Positions 1 through 13,265 of a stretch of DNA of 64,000 nt are shown piece by piece; within the stretch, counting starts at the first letter, position 1, and each line of letters starts with the position of its first letter. Where the stretch lies: positions 4,040,001 to 4,104,000 of the forward strand of contig NC_060973.1 in the NCBI RefSeq assembly GCF_910589235.1, read 5' to 3'. A model generated the notes under the pieces. That model was not told the DNA's origin, searched no databases, and saw only the letters and a list, made by a program, of their open reading frames with translations. The translations under genes and the position numbers were made by a program. The DNA is from Vespa crabro. Lineage: Eukaryota > Arthropoda > Insecta > Hymenoptera > Vespidae.

Positions 1-888
1 GCTGTTACCATGGAAACACCTCGGATGCTCGAGCCAACAAATATAATAATGGGTACGTACATGCATATATGTATCTCGGGAAAATGCGTTTGAAAAAGCT
101 TGAAAAGTATCGGCCTCGTGTGAATCGAAGCGTATTTCTTGTCAGATAGGGAATATCAAGAAAAAGAAAGTCTCTGGAGACACTGTATTCGTACAGTGAG
201 ATTCAAAAAAAAAAAAAAAAAAAACAAAAAAGAAAAAAGAAGAATAATAAAACTTTAATAACTCCTTAATATAAAAACGTAACGAGCAATTCTAAATTTT
301 TACGTATTTAAGTACGTTGTTAATAATTAAAAGGAAAATAGAATTTTCTTTTTCTTTTTTTTTTTTGTTATTTTTCCATTGCCCTTGCAGAAAAAAAATT
401 ACAAAATCACTTTGATTAAGCTTATTATTATATTTTACATTTAAATCATTTTCACGTATGATTGATTATATCAGTTGTGTTTGAAAAAAAAAATATATAT
501 ATATATATATTGACATTTTCTTATACAGACTGTACATGTTCTATTTATCGTACTCGATAATTTCAAAGTTTGTCGTTTTGTTTCTCCTGGTTATCGTCAT
601 CCTTAGCGTACTTCGAAATGGATAAACCAAGCATCTCGAGTTTTTGCCCACTGCAACGCCCTTCATTTCCTAAGTGCTTTTGCTCTTAAATCGACGTTAA
701 TACATTCGACCTTACTCTTTTTTTCTTTTTTTTTTTCTTTTTTATTATTTTCATTCTTTTTAACTTTATTCCTTTTTCTTTTTCGACGGTAGATACGATA
801 TTTCATTCAAGAACGAAGTAGCAAATCTCACTATCGACCTTTTCGTCCATTTCAAACGTGATCGGAAGTACTCACCACACATACTCAT

Positions 889-932
<44 letters not shown>

Positions 933-1481
933 GTATATATATATGTATATATATATGTACATACGAGCATCGATCCTATCGAGAAAGACCAATAACGAGC
1001 AATGAGGTTTTCCCTTGTAAATTAGCTAATGGAAGCTCATTAAAATTTATATCACTATTCAATAATTCTGTTTGAAGGAGTTGCATTTCTCTTGAGAACA
1101 TATTTTCCTTCGTTTGCCTTTCTTTTTTTCTTTTTTTTTCCGCAGTTGCTCATTTTGATGCAATATTTTTTTATAAGTATATATATTAGATCTTTCTGGT
1201 TCACGAAATATTATCATTAGTTAAAATCAGCTGATGATTATGAATGTGACCTAAATTGTACTCGTATATACATATGCATATATCTAAATATAAATCACTT
1301 TCATACGTTGTGAGTTTAAGTGGGTTTATGTTTATGAAAATGGCCTTTAATTATGCCATAACTAGAACGATACGAGAAAAATACGTAGAAAATTATCGAT
1401 TTTGTTTTAATTTTATGTCATTTACATAATCGATCACAAATATACATCTTTATTGACGCAAGGTGTGTGAAAATATCTTTT

Positions 1482-1515
<34 letters not shown>

Positions 1516-3342
1516 AAAGAAAAAAGAACACTTGGTGGTTTAGTTAAAACAAGGAAATCACTTCGATCATCGTTCTCATAGTTTTCTACCACTTCATTTT
1601 CTCTCTTAACAAAGGAGATTGTTGTTTCTTGAAATTCTCATCCAAGTGAAATCATTTGTCAAGGACTAGAACGTGATCGATAAGGCTTCTCGATTCTTCC
1701 AATGGATATTAGAAAAGATCCGTTCGTGATATACCTTCTTTCTCCCCTCGACCTATCTGATAACGGATAACACGAGATTCCTTTCCTGAGAATGTTTGAA
1801 AATGTATGATGAAAAAAACAGATGTAGTAATAGGATATCGAACAAAATAGTTCCATCAATGGAAACATCTTTTCGATGCTTTGCATAATGTCAATTCGAT
1901 GAGATCCATGTACTTTAAAAGAGATTCGATATACATATATTATTTACATAGCAAAATATTCAGACGCCTGTATTAATGATGTCCTCCTTTGCATACTTGT
2001 ACGAAGGGTGGGCTATCGTCAGGGGCACAATAATATAAAAATTTCCCATAACGTGGAGTAAGTATCTGATGATCGATACGATAAGTGTATATATATATAT
2101 ATACATAAGTATGTATATATATGTATATACATATGCATTTAGACCATTTGGAGATATTTTTTGAAGGACGAGTTCGAAGGACCTCGTTGCTGATATCGAC
2201 CTCGTTCTCTTCAGAAAGAGCGAAGAGAGCTCTGAAATATTCATGAACCATCCGTTTCGAGTTCCTTTTTTGCATCGCCGAGCATAGAAGCCATTCGACA
2301 AGATTTCTAACGATGCCGAAAATGCTGCCTGCATAAAATCCCAATAAGCTTTTCTCGAGCTCTTTTACTTCCTCACTTATTCTTTCTTTTTTTTTTTTCA
2401 TCCTTTGTCTCATAAATAAAAAATTCTCCGTCTCGGAAAAACCCCAACACAAGATTTATATTCCTTTTTCCCAAATTAATGTAATTAGGATCGACGTCCG
2501 TCCGTGTTCCTTTTTCTACCGCAATGATCTTTTCTATTATTCTGTCTCCAGAGGTAAATTTGCTTCAAGAATTTTTCTCATTTAATAGACACCTTTTCTT
2601 TCTCTAAAGGAAAAATTAAGTTTAGAAAAAAATAGTTAAATAAATAAAATGTTATGAATGACATGTTGATGAATCTATAGAATGATTCACTTTTAGAATA
2701 ACTTTTAAATCACAAAAATGTCGTACGGAAAAATTTTGCATTGAATCAATCTTAACGTTACATAGCGTAATTCATTTTTATTGTTGATATAATTATTTCG
2801 AAGATTTTAGGATCCCTTATTTCTTTTCCTTTCTTTCTCTTTCTCTTTTTGATGGAACGTCATATTTTTCGAAAATTTTCAAGAACATCAAGTTTCAAAT
2901 AAATCTTAAATTTGATATAATTTACGATAAATTTTCTTTTCGATCGAATGTCGTCTAAAATTTTAATAAGTCAACGTTGTTTATTCGAACAAGTTTTATT
3001 TAAATATATCTAGCTTTGATATAAAAGACAAACAATTTTTTTGTCCAACACATAATTTAGAAGTTGTTCAAAGCGGGTCTTTTAGACTCTACCACAGAGT
3101 GTAAAAAGGAACACATACGAGATGAAAAATAGGCAGGCAGCGTGTTATTCAAGCTTGCAAGTTCTTTTCTTCTTTCATTTTGCCGATGTTAGTATGTATT
3201 TTTAAAAGTACACGCACGAAGCGTGCTACGAAGATGAATTGCTAGATGCACGAGTCTTTTTAAAGTGGCGAGAACGAAAGTCTGGGATCCATCCTCGTAA
3301 ATTCATTTCACATTCTGTTTTTTCTTTCTTTTTTTTTATTTG

Positions 3343-3374
<32 letters not shown>

Positions 3375-3778
3375 TTTTTTTGATTTATATCACGACACAG
3401 CGCGATGCGAATATAAAAATGTGGGTCACTCGTACGTTTTCGTCGATTATTTCAATCAGCGTCGATTTTATCCATCTCGTGATCGATCTTTAATTCTCAA
3501 TTTTCATTAATTTTCTAATTTATAAAAATCAGTGATTCTTAACCAACTGATAACGTGGATAATAAAAAAAAATTTAGTAATCGGATTGATTCAAAATGAA
3601 ACGATCAAATGAATATTCTGAAAATAATAAAAAGATATATCTCTCTATCTTCTTTTACATAATACTTTTTTTCACAATTTAAAGTACATACAGATAAATA
3701 ATTCTCTTTAATATATCACAAAACTACTCTCGTATTCCATATTAGGTAGAAAATTATTCGAAGTTTGAAATCCAACGC

Positions 3779-3811
<33 letters not shown>

Positions 3812-5400
3812 ATTCTAAATGAATACTCGATTTGATTCTGTTTCTAAAAGAGATTAAGCTACGTAACCAAAATTATTAAACTACGCAATTTTCAAGAGTG
3901 TTCATTAAATTTACAAGTAAAATAATTCTTCTTTCAAAATGACTTAGCTTTTGATATATTTGAACTAGTAAATAGATATCGATTACTCCTTGTCTTTAAA
4001 CCGATATTTTTCGTGTAATATTCATCTTAAAGAAAAAACGAAAAAAAGGAAAAGAAGAAAAGGAAAAGAAATGAAAAATGTCTTGGTGTACTATGATTGA
4101 TAAGATCTGCTATAGCGAACGTTAGCGTTATCGTTAACGAAACTCTTGCAAATATTCAACGAGAGAAGATCATAAATCATGCATCTCTCAAAGACAAAGG
4201 CAAACTCCGTTAGGATCCTCTAATTTGCTTTGATAACGTGCTGCAGCAACGTTGATTGCGAACACGCTTCGTTATACGAACGATATCATCCCTCGTTGGA
4301 AAATCCTAAACTTTCCTCCCTCTTTACGTTCTACAACGCTCTGAATGACAAAACGCTTTATGGTCATGCCTCCTTTTACAATTTTCACCCGCCTCGCGTT
4401 ATCACGAAAATAAAAATGTTGATAAGATTATCCACGGTCTTCACTTCTTTTTGAATCTATTTTTCTCTCTTTTCCCAATGCTCCCCCCCCCCCCCCCCCC
4501 CCCCACCAATCCTCTTACTGCTAACGTTTACGGAACAAAAGAGATAGTTGAATATTATTTCATCTTCCTTGTTAAAGTAAAATCATTCTATCGAATTTTC
4601 TACCTTTTTTCTAGCTTTTCTTTTTTTTCTCTTTCTCTCTCTTTCCCTCTTTCGCTTTCTCATTCATTCTCGTTAGGATATAATGTAAATTGCATTTAAA
4701 AAATTATTATTAAGACCAAAATGCTTCTTCCATTATATTATTTTTACTTTTATATATACTTACTTTTCCCTTCATTAGGTTATAATAAAGTTCGTAAGGG
4801 ATAAAAGAAAAGAATAATTATAATCTCTCACATTTTTCATCTATTGTATCAATTTTTTCTTTTTCTTTTTTTTTTTTTTTTTTTATTACAATTAATTTAT
4901 CTTTTATCTCAATTAGATCGTAATAATAGATTCAATAGAAAATAGAATAGACTTCGTCCTATATAACAAACGTAAGAGATTAATTCATAGAATTTAATTG
5001 TAAGATTAGAACAAATACATTAATATTCATTGCATCAAACGAAATATATAAATCGTAGAAATCAGATATTCGTCACTATCAGATATAAAAAAATATATAT
5101 ATATTATATATTTTCTCTCTCTCTCTATATGTATATATATAGAAAAAGATAGAAAGAAACAGTTCGTAGAATTGAGAAACAACTATCCTATTCGAATCAA
5201 AACTTAATTGATACGCGTGCTCTACACCTGAGCCGAATCTGATCGAATTCGCTCTTGTGGTCGAACGTAAATTGAATTCCTCTGTATATCGGTATTATTC
5301 AGAAACAATATTCCTATTCAAGAGTAGCACTACTTTATATATAGATTTTTTTAAATAGTTTTCTCAAACTAGTTGTTAATTTAATTTCATTTACGTTAAT
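1..5400. other. non-coding AT-rich stretch, no gene recognised
   Basis: I see no exon with homology I recognise. The stretch holds many short (AT)n, (CA)n and poly(T) runs, for example (AT)n near 900-955 and 3343-3370, and (CA)n near 3780-3809. There is an uninterrupted run of 22 C at 4483-4504. A GC-richer patch at about 2150-2340 carries a minus-strand open frame discussed in the findings. Positions 1-52 end in a donor-like GGGTACGT and could be the tail of an exon, but nothing supports that independently. The region may be intron or 5' flank of the IQ-motif gene whose last exon is at 17646. Confidence 0.6.
4483..4504 (+). repeat. poly(C) run of 22
   Basis: Twenty-two consecutive C are preceded by a pyrimidine-rich stretch. 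G/C homopolymers of this length are rare in such an AT-rich sequence. The G-rich complementary strand could form a G-quadruplex. Confidence 0.95.
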
Positions 5401-5457
5401 TATATGAGAACAAATTTAAAGATCAGAATAGATGTAATCTTTAAAGTCGATGATTAT

Positions 5458-5560
5458 TCAATTATAAAATTTAGAAATATTATGTACCCTGACCATAGGC
5501 AACCTTCATACATGTATGTCCGTAAGGAAGTCGTAGATACAAGCACCAAGATATTTTACA
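5458..5560 (+). repeat. dispersed repeat, copy 1 (diverged)
   Basis: This is the most diverged of three related copies. It keeps the order AATTT..GAAAT, then TG(T/C)(A/C)CCCT, then ATAGGCAA, then GAAGTC. It lies about 185 bp upstream of copy 2 in the same orientation. No terminal inverted repeats or coding potential are visible, and I do not recognise the family. Confidence 0.5.
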
Positions 5561-5642
5561 AAATAGGAAATATAATGATTGGAATAGAAACTATATCTTT
5601 GGTGTTTGAAATTAACGATAGATAATTAGATCTTAATTCCAC

Positions 5643-5750
5643 CAAATCATAATTTTGAAATGACTATGCCCCTTGCGATAGGCAAATTTTCGTACAAGTA
5701 GGCATATAAAGAAGTCTACAGGCGCTTAAATTGCATCGTATAATCTATTG
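5643..5750 (+). repeat. dispersed repeat, copy 2
   Basis: It shares AATTTTGAAAT, TGCCCCT, CGATAGGCAA and GGCGC(T/C)TAAATT in the same order and spacing with the copy at 9138. By eye the two copies are alike over roughly 100 bp. The element is unidentified. Confidence 0.65.
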
Positions 5751-5760
5751 TAGGTAACAT

Positions 5761-8700
5761 TGGAAATAACAGAATCAAACAGGATGCAAGTAATAAGAAA
5801 CTTTCCGAAAACAAATCTACAAGACTGTTCGCATGTCGACGTTAACTTTATTATTAAATTATCATGGCTTCCATGAGAGATCCTTTTACCAAGATCGTTA
5901 CAAGGCTGCTCGTATTTTCACGCAAAGCTTTGCTTTGTAACTACTATTTCGCATGCAAACAATCCTTCTCTCTTTGATTTACATTGTCGATTGAAAATTT
6001 GATAGTCCTTTCGAACGGGAATAACTGACGAATCTAATCACAGATTATAAAGAAAGATTTAAATTGAATAAGATTGATTATGACAGTAAATAGAGAAAGA
6101 AAAGAATATAAAAAAAAAAAAGAAATGGTGAACAAGTAACTTTAAAATTAAATGCGAACGTACAAGGTACTATGTCCCTTAAGTAATCGATATTTCGTTT
6201 GAAAGTTCATGGAATGGAACATTATACCTTCGAGTCTTTCTACAGGGTGCCCTAAAATTTATCACTTTGCTTAAAACATTATCTAATGTTTTTAATTTCT
6301 TCATGTCTTTTTATTAAATTATTATTTGTTAAAGACAGTATATCTTATTTATCAAGAACAGTATGTCTATTTTATTACTTCGTAATTTTTCATCGTACGA
6401 AAGAAACGATAAATTTTAGAACATCCTGTACTCGACACTTAAGTTGAGCAAAATAAATGATACGATGTCTCTAATAATAATAATAACAACGTGAACACGT
6501 GTAGAAAAATCAACCCCTGACACAAATTGCAACACTTCTTTCTATTCACTTTTGTAAAACATAGAAATGTCATTTAATCGGCAAACAACATTTGCATCGT
6601 GCACTAACTTTAGTCCATTATAAAAAAAGTAAAGTCGAAAATCTAAAAGAGCGTTTCTATCTCTCGAGAAAAAAATAAAAGTACAAATAAATAAATAAAT
6701 AAATAATATTATGACACTCTGAATGAAATGATATAATATCTTTTCGAAATATTTGGATAATTTCGGATTGACGAATACTTTTTTACTGAAAATTTTTCAA
6801 AGAATGTGTTTGGCAATTTCGCTGGTTACTAGCTATTGCACTCCGCCCATCGAACTTCCTCAAACATTGGCATACTTGACACGGGTCTTTGCTTGGTTAC
6901 GTGTTTCTACGTAACCTCGATAAAGTGTCCCTTGAAAATAGCATCATAGGGCCGGCTGGGCTATATTCCTTCAATGTAATCGATAAATATATATATATAT
7001 ATATGTATATATGTTATACATACGTATGTATATACACATATACCACGATATGGAATTATATCAAGACATAGATGTGTATGCGTATATGCGTATAATACGA
7101 TCAAAAACGATATTTCACGTTACTCTTGTCACACGTGTGACTTTTTCGAGTGGGATATAAAAAGTTAGAGGGTAAATGTACAAAGATAAACTTCTTTCTT
7201 CCACGTCCGTCCGATAGTTTCAGAAAAAGTACTCTATGACATGGAGATCGTGATGTGAAAATATATCGTGGAATATGTACTCGTATGAAATAAATAATAT
7301 ATAATAAGAAAATCAATTTTTAAATATTAATAAAAAAGAAATAGATATATATAAAAAAAAAGAAAATAAAAACACAATATGAAATAATAATGAGACGTAA
7401 AGTATGTAAAAGTTTATAATATAAAATGAAAGAAAAGTAAAATAAATAGTAGTAATGAAAAAAAAAAAGAAAGAAAAAAAAAAAAGAAAAAAAAAACAAC
7501 GAAATCTAGGTCATCCGATGAATCTATCTATAATCGTTGAATGATTCGAATGTTATTGACGTTGTTTGATATTCATTAATTAATTACGATAATGAACGTG
7601 ACAAATTTGCAGATATTTCGTTAGCGTTCGAACGTACGAACGAAACGAAAACAATTTTGAGTTTATAATGAAAATCCTTATCGCCAGTGATATCGTTCAT
7701 AATCGCTTTTAATTAATTATTATAAAATATTAAATTATTAAAAAGATAAAGCAATAAATGTACACAATGACATTCTTTTTCTTGAATATTTATTTAGTTG
7801 TGTAGGTACTATTTAAAAAAACAAAAAAAAAAAAAAAAAACTTTTATACCAAAGCAAATGACTTAACTTTCGTGGATTTCTCTTTTCCATGAAGAATCGA
7901 AAAGTTTGATATTATTCGACTTTAAAATAGTCTCTTTTTCATATATCCATGATAAAAAGAAATTAAAAACTTTCATTGGAAACGGGATGTACGCACATTC
8001 ACGTTTACGAGTTGCCATAAATTTTGAATTGATATACGAAAAGAATAAAAGAAGAAAAATGAAGAAAGAGAAGAAAAGAAGAAAGGGGTAATGGAAAAAT
8101 TTTGATAAATTTACCGATAAAACGTAAACTTATCCGAACGTAACTCTATTTGATTTATTATTCGGGCCAGACCATTTAATATTTTCTAATTTATATTCCC
8201 TCAGTGAGTATAACCGAATTCAAGGAACTTCTGTTATCGTCGATTTATTGATTTCGATAAGACCAAAAAGAATCTGACATATATGCATAATACAACGCGC
8301 TAAAGTAACCTCGTATAATTTTGTTTTCAAATCGAAGAATCTCTAAAATCTTTCGTTAGCGATCGTATTGATCATTTCGATGATATACTGTTGCATAATT
8401 CGTATTGTTTGCTTTATAAATTATTTTCAATATTTTATAAAAAAAAAAAAAAAAAAAAATATAAAAAACGAAGTAACTAATAATTTTTTATCGAACTGTT
8501 TTGAATGATACGTACAGAACAAAGAAAAGAAAAATATCTTTCTCGATCAACGATATATCTTTTAAAGAAAAGGAAGATTTAAGTCAGTTTTTTTTTTCTC
8601 GACGCGTTCAATATCAATAAAAAGTCCAACCAAACGAGAGACATTAACCGTGAGCCGGTAGGATAAAGGAATAAAGAAGATAAAAAGTCCAAATGGGGTA

Positions 8701-9137
8701 GTTCCAACTGGCTTTAGCTCGACTAACGGAATAGAAAATTCCAATTTTCATGGTAAAAGACAGCCGGTAGGATCCAACGAAGAAACGCTTCTAATTTCAC
8801 TAGAAAAGCATTTAAAATCCTTCCGTTGTAAAATAATATTTATAATAAATCTTTGTGCGTTATCCGGTAAATCTTTTGAAGCATTTCATGTGAAAAATTG
8901 TCTATTGGTAATTCAATGAGAAGAGGAAAGAAAAAAAAAAAAGAAATAAACGATAAATTTATTTTTCATTTTCCAAAGATATTGTCAAACGTATTATTTA
9001 ATGATACAATTTAAAAAGGAAACGAAATTTCTTGTAATCTCTAATCGATTTTTTTCTAATCAATTTCTTAATCGATCTTTTAGAATAAAAAAGAAAAAGT
9101 TAACGATCGATCGATTAAAGGTCAATTTCATCAAGTT
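5761..9137. other. non-coding AT-rich stretch
   Basis: Apart from the MITE at 6241-6430, this stretch holds only poly(A)/poly(T) tracts, AT-rich low-complexity sequence and short (AT)n runs such as 6986-7010. I found no exon, RNA gene or promoter I could support. Confidence 0.55.
6241..6430. mobile_element. Tc1/mariner-type MITE, 190 bp
   Basis: The left end is TACAGGGTGCCCTAAAATTT (from 6241). The complement of the right end starts TACAGGATGTTCTAAAATTT. The 23 bp termini (6241-6263 and 6408-6430) match at 20 of 23 positions. Both ends start with TA, as expected for a TA target-site duplication. The interior of about 144 bp is AT-rich and has no reading frame, so this is a non-autonomous element. 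The superfamily is inferred from the TA target and CAGGGTG-type termini; I cannot name the family. Confidence 0.8.
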
Positions 9138-9250
9138 ATAAATTTTGAAATTGGTGTGCCCCTAACGATAGGCAACTTTAATATACGTGTGTATACAGTG
9201 AAGACGTTATCGTAGGCGCCTAAATTCTTCCTAATCCATCATAAACTATA
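9138..9250 (+). repeat. dispersed repeat, copy 3
   Basis: It carries AATTTTGAAAT, GTGCCCCT, CGATAGGCAA, GAAGACG and TAGGCGCCTAAATT in the same order as the copy at 5643. It lies about 3.5 kb from that copy in the same orientation, so the family is dispersed and not only tandem. Confidence 0.65.
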
Positions 9251-10866
9251 ACGAACGAAGAAAATTAAAGAGAATGGAAATGAATGATTATAGTTTTTGA
9301 AAGAGAATTTTTCAATAAGTCAGAATATATTCGAATAGATGATATATGAAAGAAAAAGACTTGCAAATAAGAAAGTACAATTTGCGATATTTTTCCCTCA
9401 CAAGAATGACATATGAAACAACAGGTAGAAGGAAAACAAGGGAATGTAACAATGGTAAACGAATACATACAAAACATACATTTGACTTTCTCGACCACTG
9501 ATATTGCGTGTTACTCAGGACAATGTATATGTTTATGCATGTGCATATGCGTGTGTCTACATTTGTGTATTCAAAGTTTATCCATGTGCCTTGCATTGTC
9601 CTCATGAAAATGGCCTCTATACATAAAGTGCGTACTAACGAACACACGACTATAACCCTGATTATACACATATACACAGTGTACAACTTTAATCAAAGTA
9701 GAGAAAACAACGTAAACGTAAACTTTGTAATACGACTTTTCGTAAAATTAACTTCATATACAATAAACGAATTTGTATCGCTAACATCTTTTACTACCAT
9801 TAGATACGAGAATTTTATTTTTATTAGATATTAAAATAAATTTCGCTTGATACTAACTTTTCTTAAATTGAATGAAAACGAATTTTCTTTTACTTTTCTA
9901 TAAACAGATATAAACGTATATCTCTTCGAAGAGAAAAATTTTCTTTTTCTTTTAAACAGAATACTCGGAAATTTATTTATATTATCGTATTATTAACTTT
10001 ACGATTTAACGTTAACTACGATATAAAGAAAAATGAAAAATTTCTGCTTTCAAATTTTCAACGAATGAAATTATTTCCATAATCGAATGGCGCACATGGT
10101 TAACATTAAAAATGAAAAAATGAAAAAAAAATAAAAATGAAAAAAAAAAAAGAAAGAAAGAAATATATAACAAAGAGCAGATATAAAATTTCCTGAGCAA
10201 ACAATATTTGATGATAATAAGCATGAGATAGATAAAATCTTGAGGAAAAATAGAAGGCTTCTTGATTTGTTAAATCGTTCATTAAAAATGGAGCAGTCGT
10301 TGCTTGCAAGTCGTGGGAATACATTAACGCTCTTTACGAATAGAGAAAAAAGAAAAAAGAGAGAGAATGAGAGACGTGATGGTGGAAGAGGGAGGAAAAG
10401 GGAGAAGAGGAGTTTGCGTTAGTGCAACAGCAAGTGCAGTGGTCTCGAATCGACCTAGTTCAACCTTGTGCATTTACAGAACTACCCAGAGGTATAAATA
10501 AACGAGTACCGTACATTACAAGTACCTACCGACAAGTAAAAGGCATCCCCTCTCACTCTCACTCTCCCTCTTTTTCTCCCTGTTCAATTGGTTTTGCACA
10601 TTGCTAATACGTATTTTTAGTCACGTCGGGTGTTTATTCTAATCTCAACATTGGATATTAAAACAATTATACTTTTAATCGATAAGATTTGTCCAGACCA
10701 TAAATAATATTGTAGGTTATTTATCAACTCTATGATTATTATTATGTGGTTCAATTTATATGATAATTACAATCTCATATTTATATGTATATATATATAT
10801 ATATACATTATTTATAATATTATTAATTGCTCTATGATTTAGATACTAATATATGTATGATTGATA

Positions 10867-10921
<55 letters not shown>

Positions 10922-11753
10922 CATTATAATTTCTTATAATAGTATTAACATTATGATAATACAAATAGAATTTATCTAAATTTTACTGCTTAGGCCACTT
11001 TCGTATAAACTACATTAACACGCGATTAATATAAATTTAAAACAAAGGAAGAAAAAAGAATTAGATAGATTATTTTTCAATGGCAAAAAAAATAAAGAAA
11101 AAGAAAAAGAAGTAAAAACAATAAAAACAAGAAAGACAGAAAAGAAAGTTTAATTGGAATTTGGAGGGAACATTATATTGGGGGAAAAAAAAAAAGAGAA
11201 AACAATTTCTAGGCATTTCCTTTAACAAGTTCAAAAATTTCAAATTCCAAGGGCGCAAGAGGAAGATCCTTTAATTTTTTTTCTTTTTTTTTACTGGCGT
11301 CGTAAACCAAGACGAATCAAAGGAAATATGTCGATTGATCTCGAAATGCAGGAACCATTTCCTGTCACGTAAGGCAGATAGAAAGCCATGAAAAGTCATG
11401 TACGTCCAAGCGATAGGGTATCGGTCTGGGTGGAAGGATGAAAAGAGTTCCACGTGGAAAACTAAGAGGATTCTCTCTCTCTCTTTTTATATCTCTCTCT
11501 CTCTCTCTTTCTTTCTTTTTATTTCTCTTTTTCTTTCTTTCTCTCTTACACCAAAGTCCGAAAGTGCTCTTCGTGTCTCCTTTATCTAACGTCGCTTTCT
11601 AGATGCTGCACGAGCGCATCGCATTCACCTACCACCAAGCATCTCTACCTTTCTATAATATATAGTCCTTTATCTTTTTTCTTTTTTATCTTCTTCTTCT
11701 TCTTCTTCTTCTTCTGCTTTCCTCTCCTTCTTTCTTTTTTTTTTCCACTCTCC

Positions 11754-11797
<44 letters not shown>

Positions 11798-12800
11798 CTC
11801 TCTCTCTCTCTTATGTTTTTTCGGCCGATACTCCAAGAAAACCCAACTTCAAGCTTAGCTTTCTGCTATCACTTCAAGCACGTACCCTCTTTTCATCAGC
11901 GAAAATGCTCTAGTAAAAATAAAAGGAAGGAAATAAAGAAAATTGAGAATAAGCCCATTCAATTTCTCTACTGACTATTCGTAATTCGTTAATATATTAT
12001 GATCTTTTTATTATATAACGAATTGCGTATTATTTCTTTGTTACTTTTTTTTCTTTTTCTCTTATCTCTCTAAGATTCATTTAAAAAGAAAAAGAATCTT
12101 TTCTCGTTCAATTTCTATCGGCAAGTGGAAAGTATTTTTTTTTCTTCTTTCTTTTTTTTTCTTTTTTTTTTTTTTTTAAGTATTTATACTTTTAATATAA
12201 ATAATATTGTACAGAGAAGAAGGGACAAAAACGAAGGATAACAGAAAAGGAACAAAAAAGAAAAACGAATGAAAAGAAAAGATGTGTACGAGAAACATTT
12301 GTCTTTTTTTTTTTTTTTCCTTTTTCATCAACAACTGTTAATGCAATTAATTATCATTTTTATAAATATTTAATGAATTTTATCGAGGAGAAAATCGGAG
12401 TAATGATTAGAAGTAATGACTATTCAATATGAGAGTCATACGACAAAGAGAAATTCTCTAATCTGTTGTTGTGCATAGGACCGAGTGTAACATGATAAAT
12501 TTATCGTTGGAACTGAGGAAGAGAAGTGACGGGAGCTTGCGTGAACAGTTATCCTAACAGAAACATCGATGAGAAACAACGTCGAGGGCCGTGCATGCAG
12601 CTGCAAACGTAACCTTAATTAATATAACAATACAGACGAGCTTCGAAACTGGAGACTTTACTAGATACCTAACAATTCCGACAGTGTTAGATATATATAT
12701 ATATATATATGGGACTATTGTTAGATCCTTCAACATTATCCTGTGCTGATCCAACGTAGAACGTGGCAGGACTGTGAATCTAATGCGTATCTGTATTAAA
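9251..12800. other. non-coding stretch with pyrimidine microsatellites
   Basis: It contains (AT)n at 10870-10917, long TC/CTT tracts at 11475-11545 and 11670-11812, and a GC-richer patch at 10380-10600 with a TATAAATA at 10493-10500. I see no exon with recognisable homology on either strand. Confidence 0.5.
10493..10500 (+). promoter_or_regulatory. TATA-box candidate
   Basis: TATAAATA lies in a locally GC-richer patch (about 10380-10600). No clear arthropod initiator is found 25-35 bp downstream and no adjoining coding exon is recognised, so this may be a chance match. Confidence 0.2.
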
Positions 12801-12814
12801 CCAGATCCTTTTGA

Positions 12815-13265
12815 TCAATCGTTATTTCTCTAATCTCTTTAGACATGTCCATTTGCTATTCCTTTTGTAATTCTAATCATTTTGAAGTACTCTTTTCGTC
12901 ATTTTTTCCTTCGCTTTCTAATTAATCTTAAAAAGTTCTCTGTGACTTTAAATCTTTATTCGGATGAAACCATCTTTGTGTTCTAATCATTTTATAAAGT
13001 TTTCTCTCTCTCTCTCTCTCTCTCTCTTTTCCTTTTTTTCTTAGTCGTATTATTTGTTCTAATTAGTTTAAAGAATAATTGTATTCAATTGTTCTAATCT
13101 CCTTGAAAAGAATCCTTTCTGTAATATTTTTAAGTAATCCCAATTACTTTGAAAGATTTTTCTTAATTTGATTCTAACGAAAAAAAAAAAAAAAAAAGAA
13201 AAAAAAATATTCTCTACGATTTCTCTAATGATTTTAAACATTTGAAAAATTCCTTTACGAGCTCT
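12815..13265 (+). repeat. degenerate tandem repeat, TTCTAATNATTTTGAAA-like
   Basis: About seven or eight diverged copies of a motif resembling TTCTAATNATTTTGAAAAG recur every 35-60 bp, for example near 12876, 12917, 12982, 13056, 13091 and 13222. Between copies the sequence is T-rich, with one (CT)n insertion at about 13003-13027. It is an old, decayed tandem array, with no coding potential in any frame. Confidence 0.45.

Noticed and set aside
1..52. Possible exon end (METPRMLEPTNIIMG before GGGTACGT)
   Set aside because: It is short, has no homology, and neither open frame has the phase needed to join the IQ exon at 17646 directly. It cannot be judged without upstream sequence.
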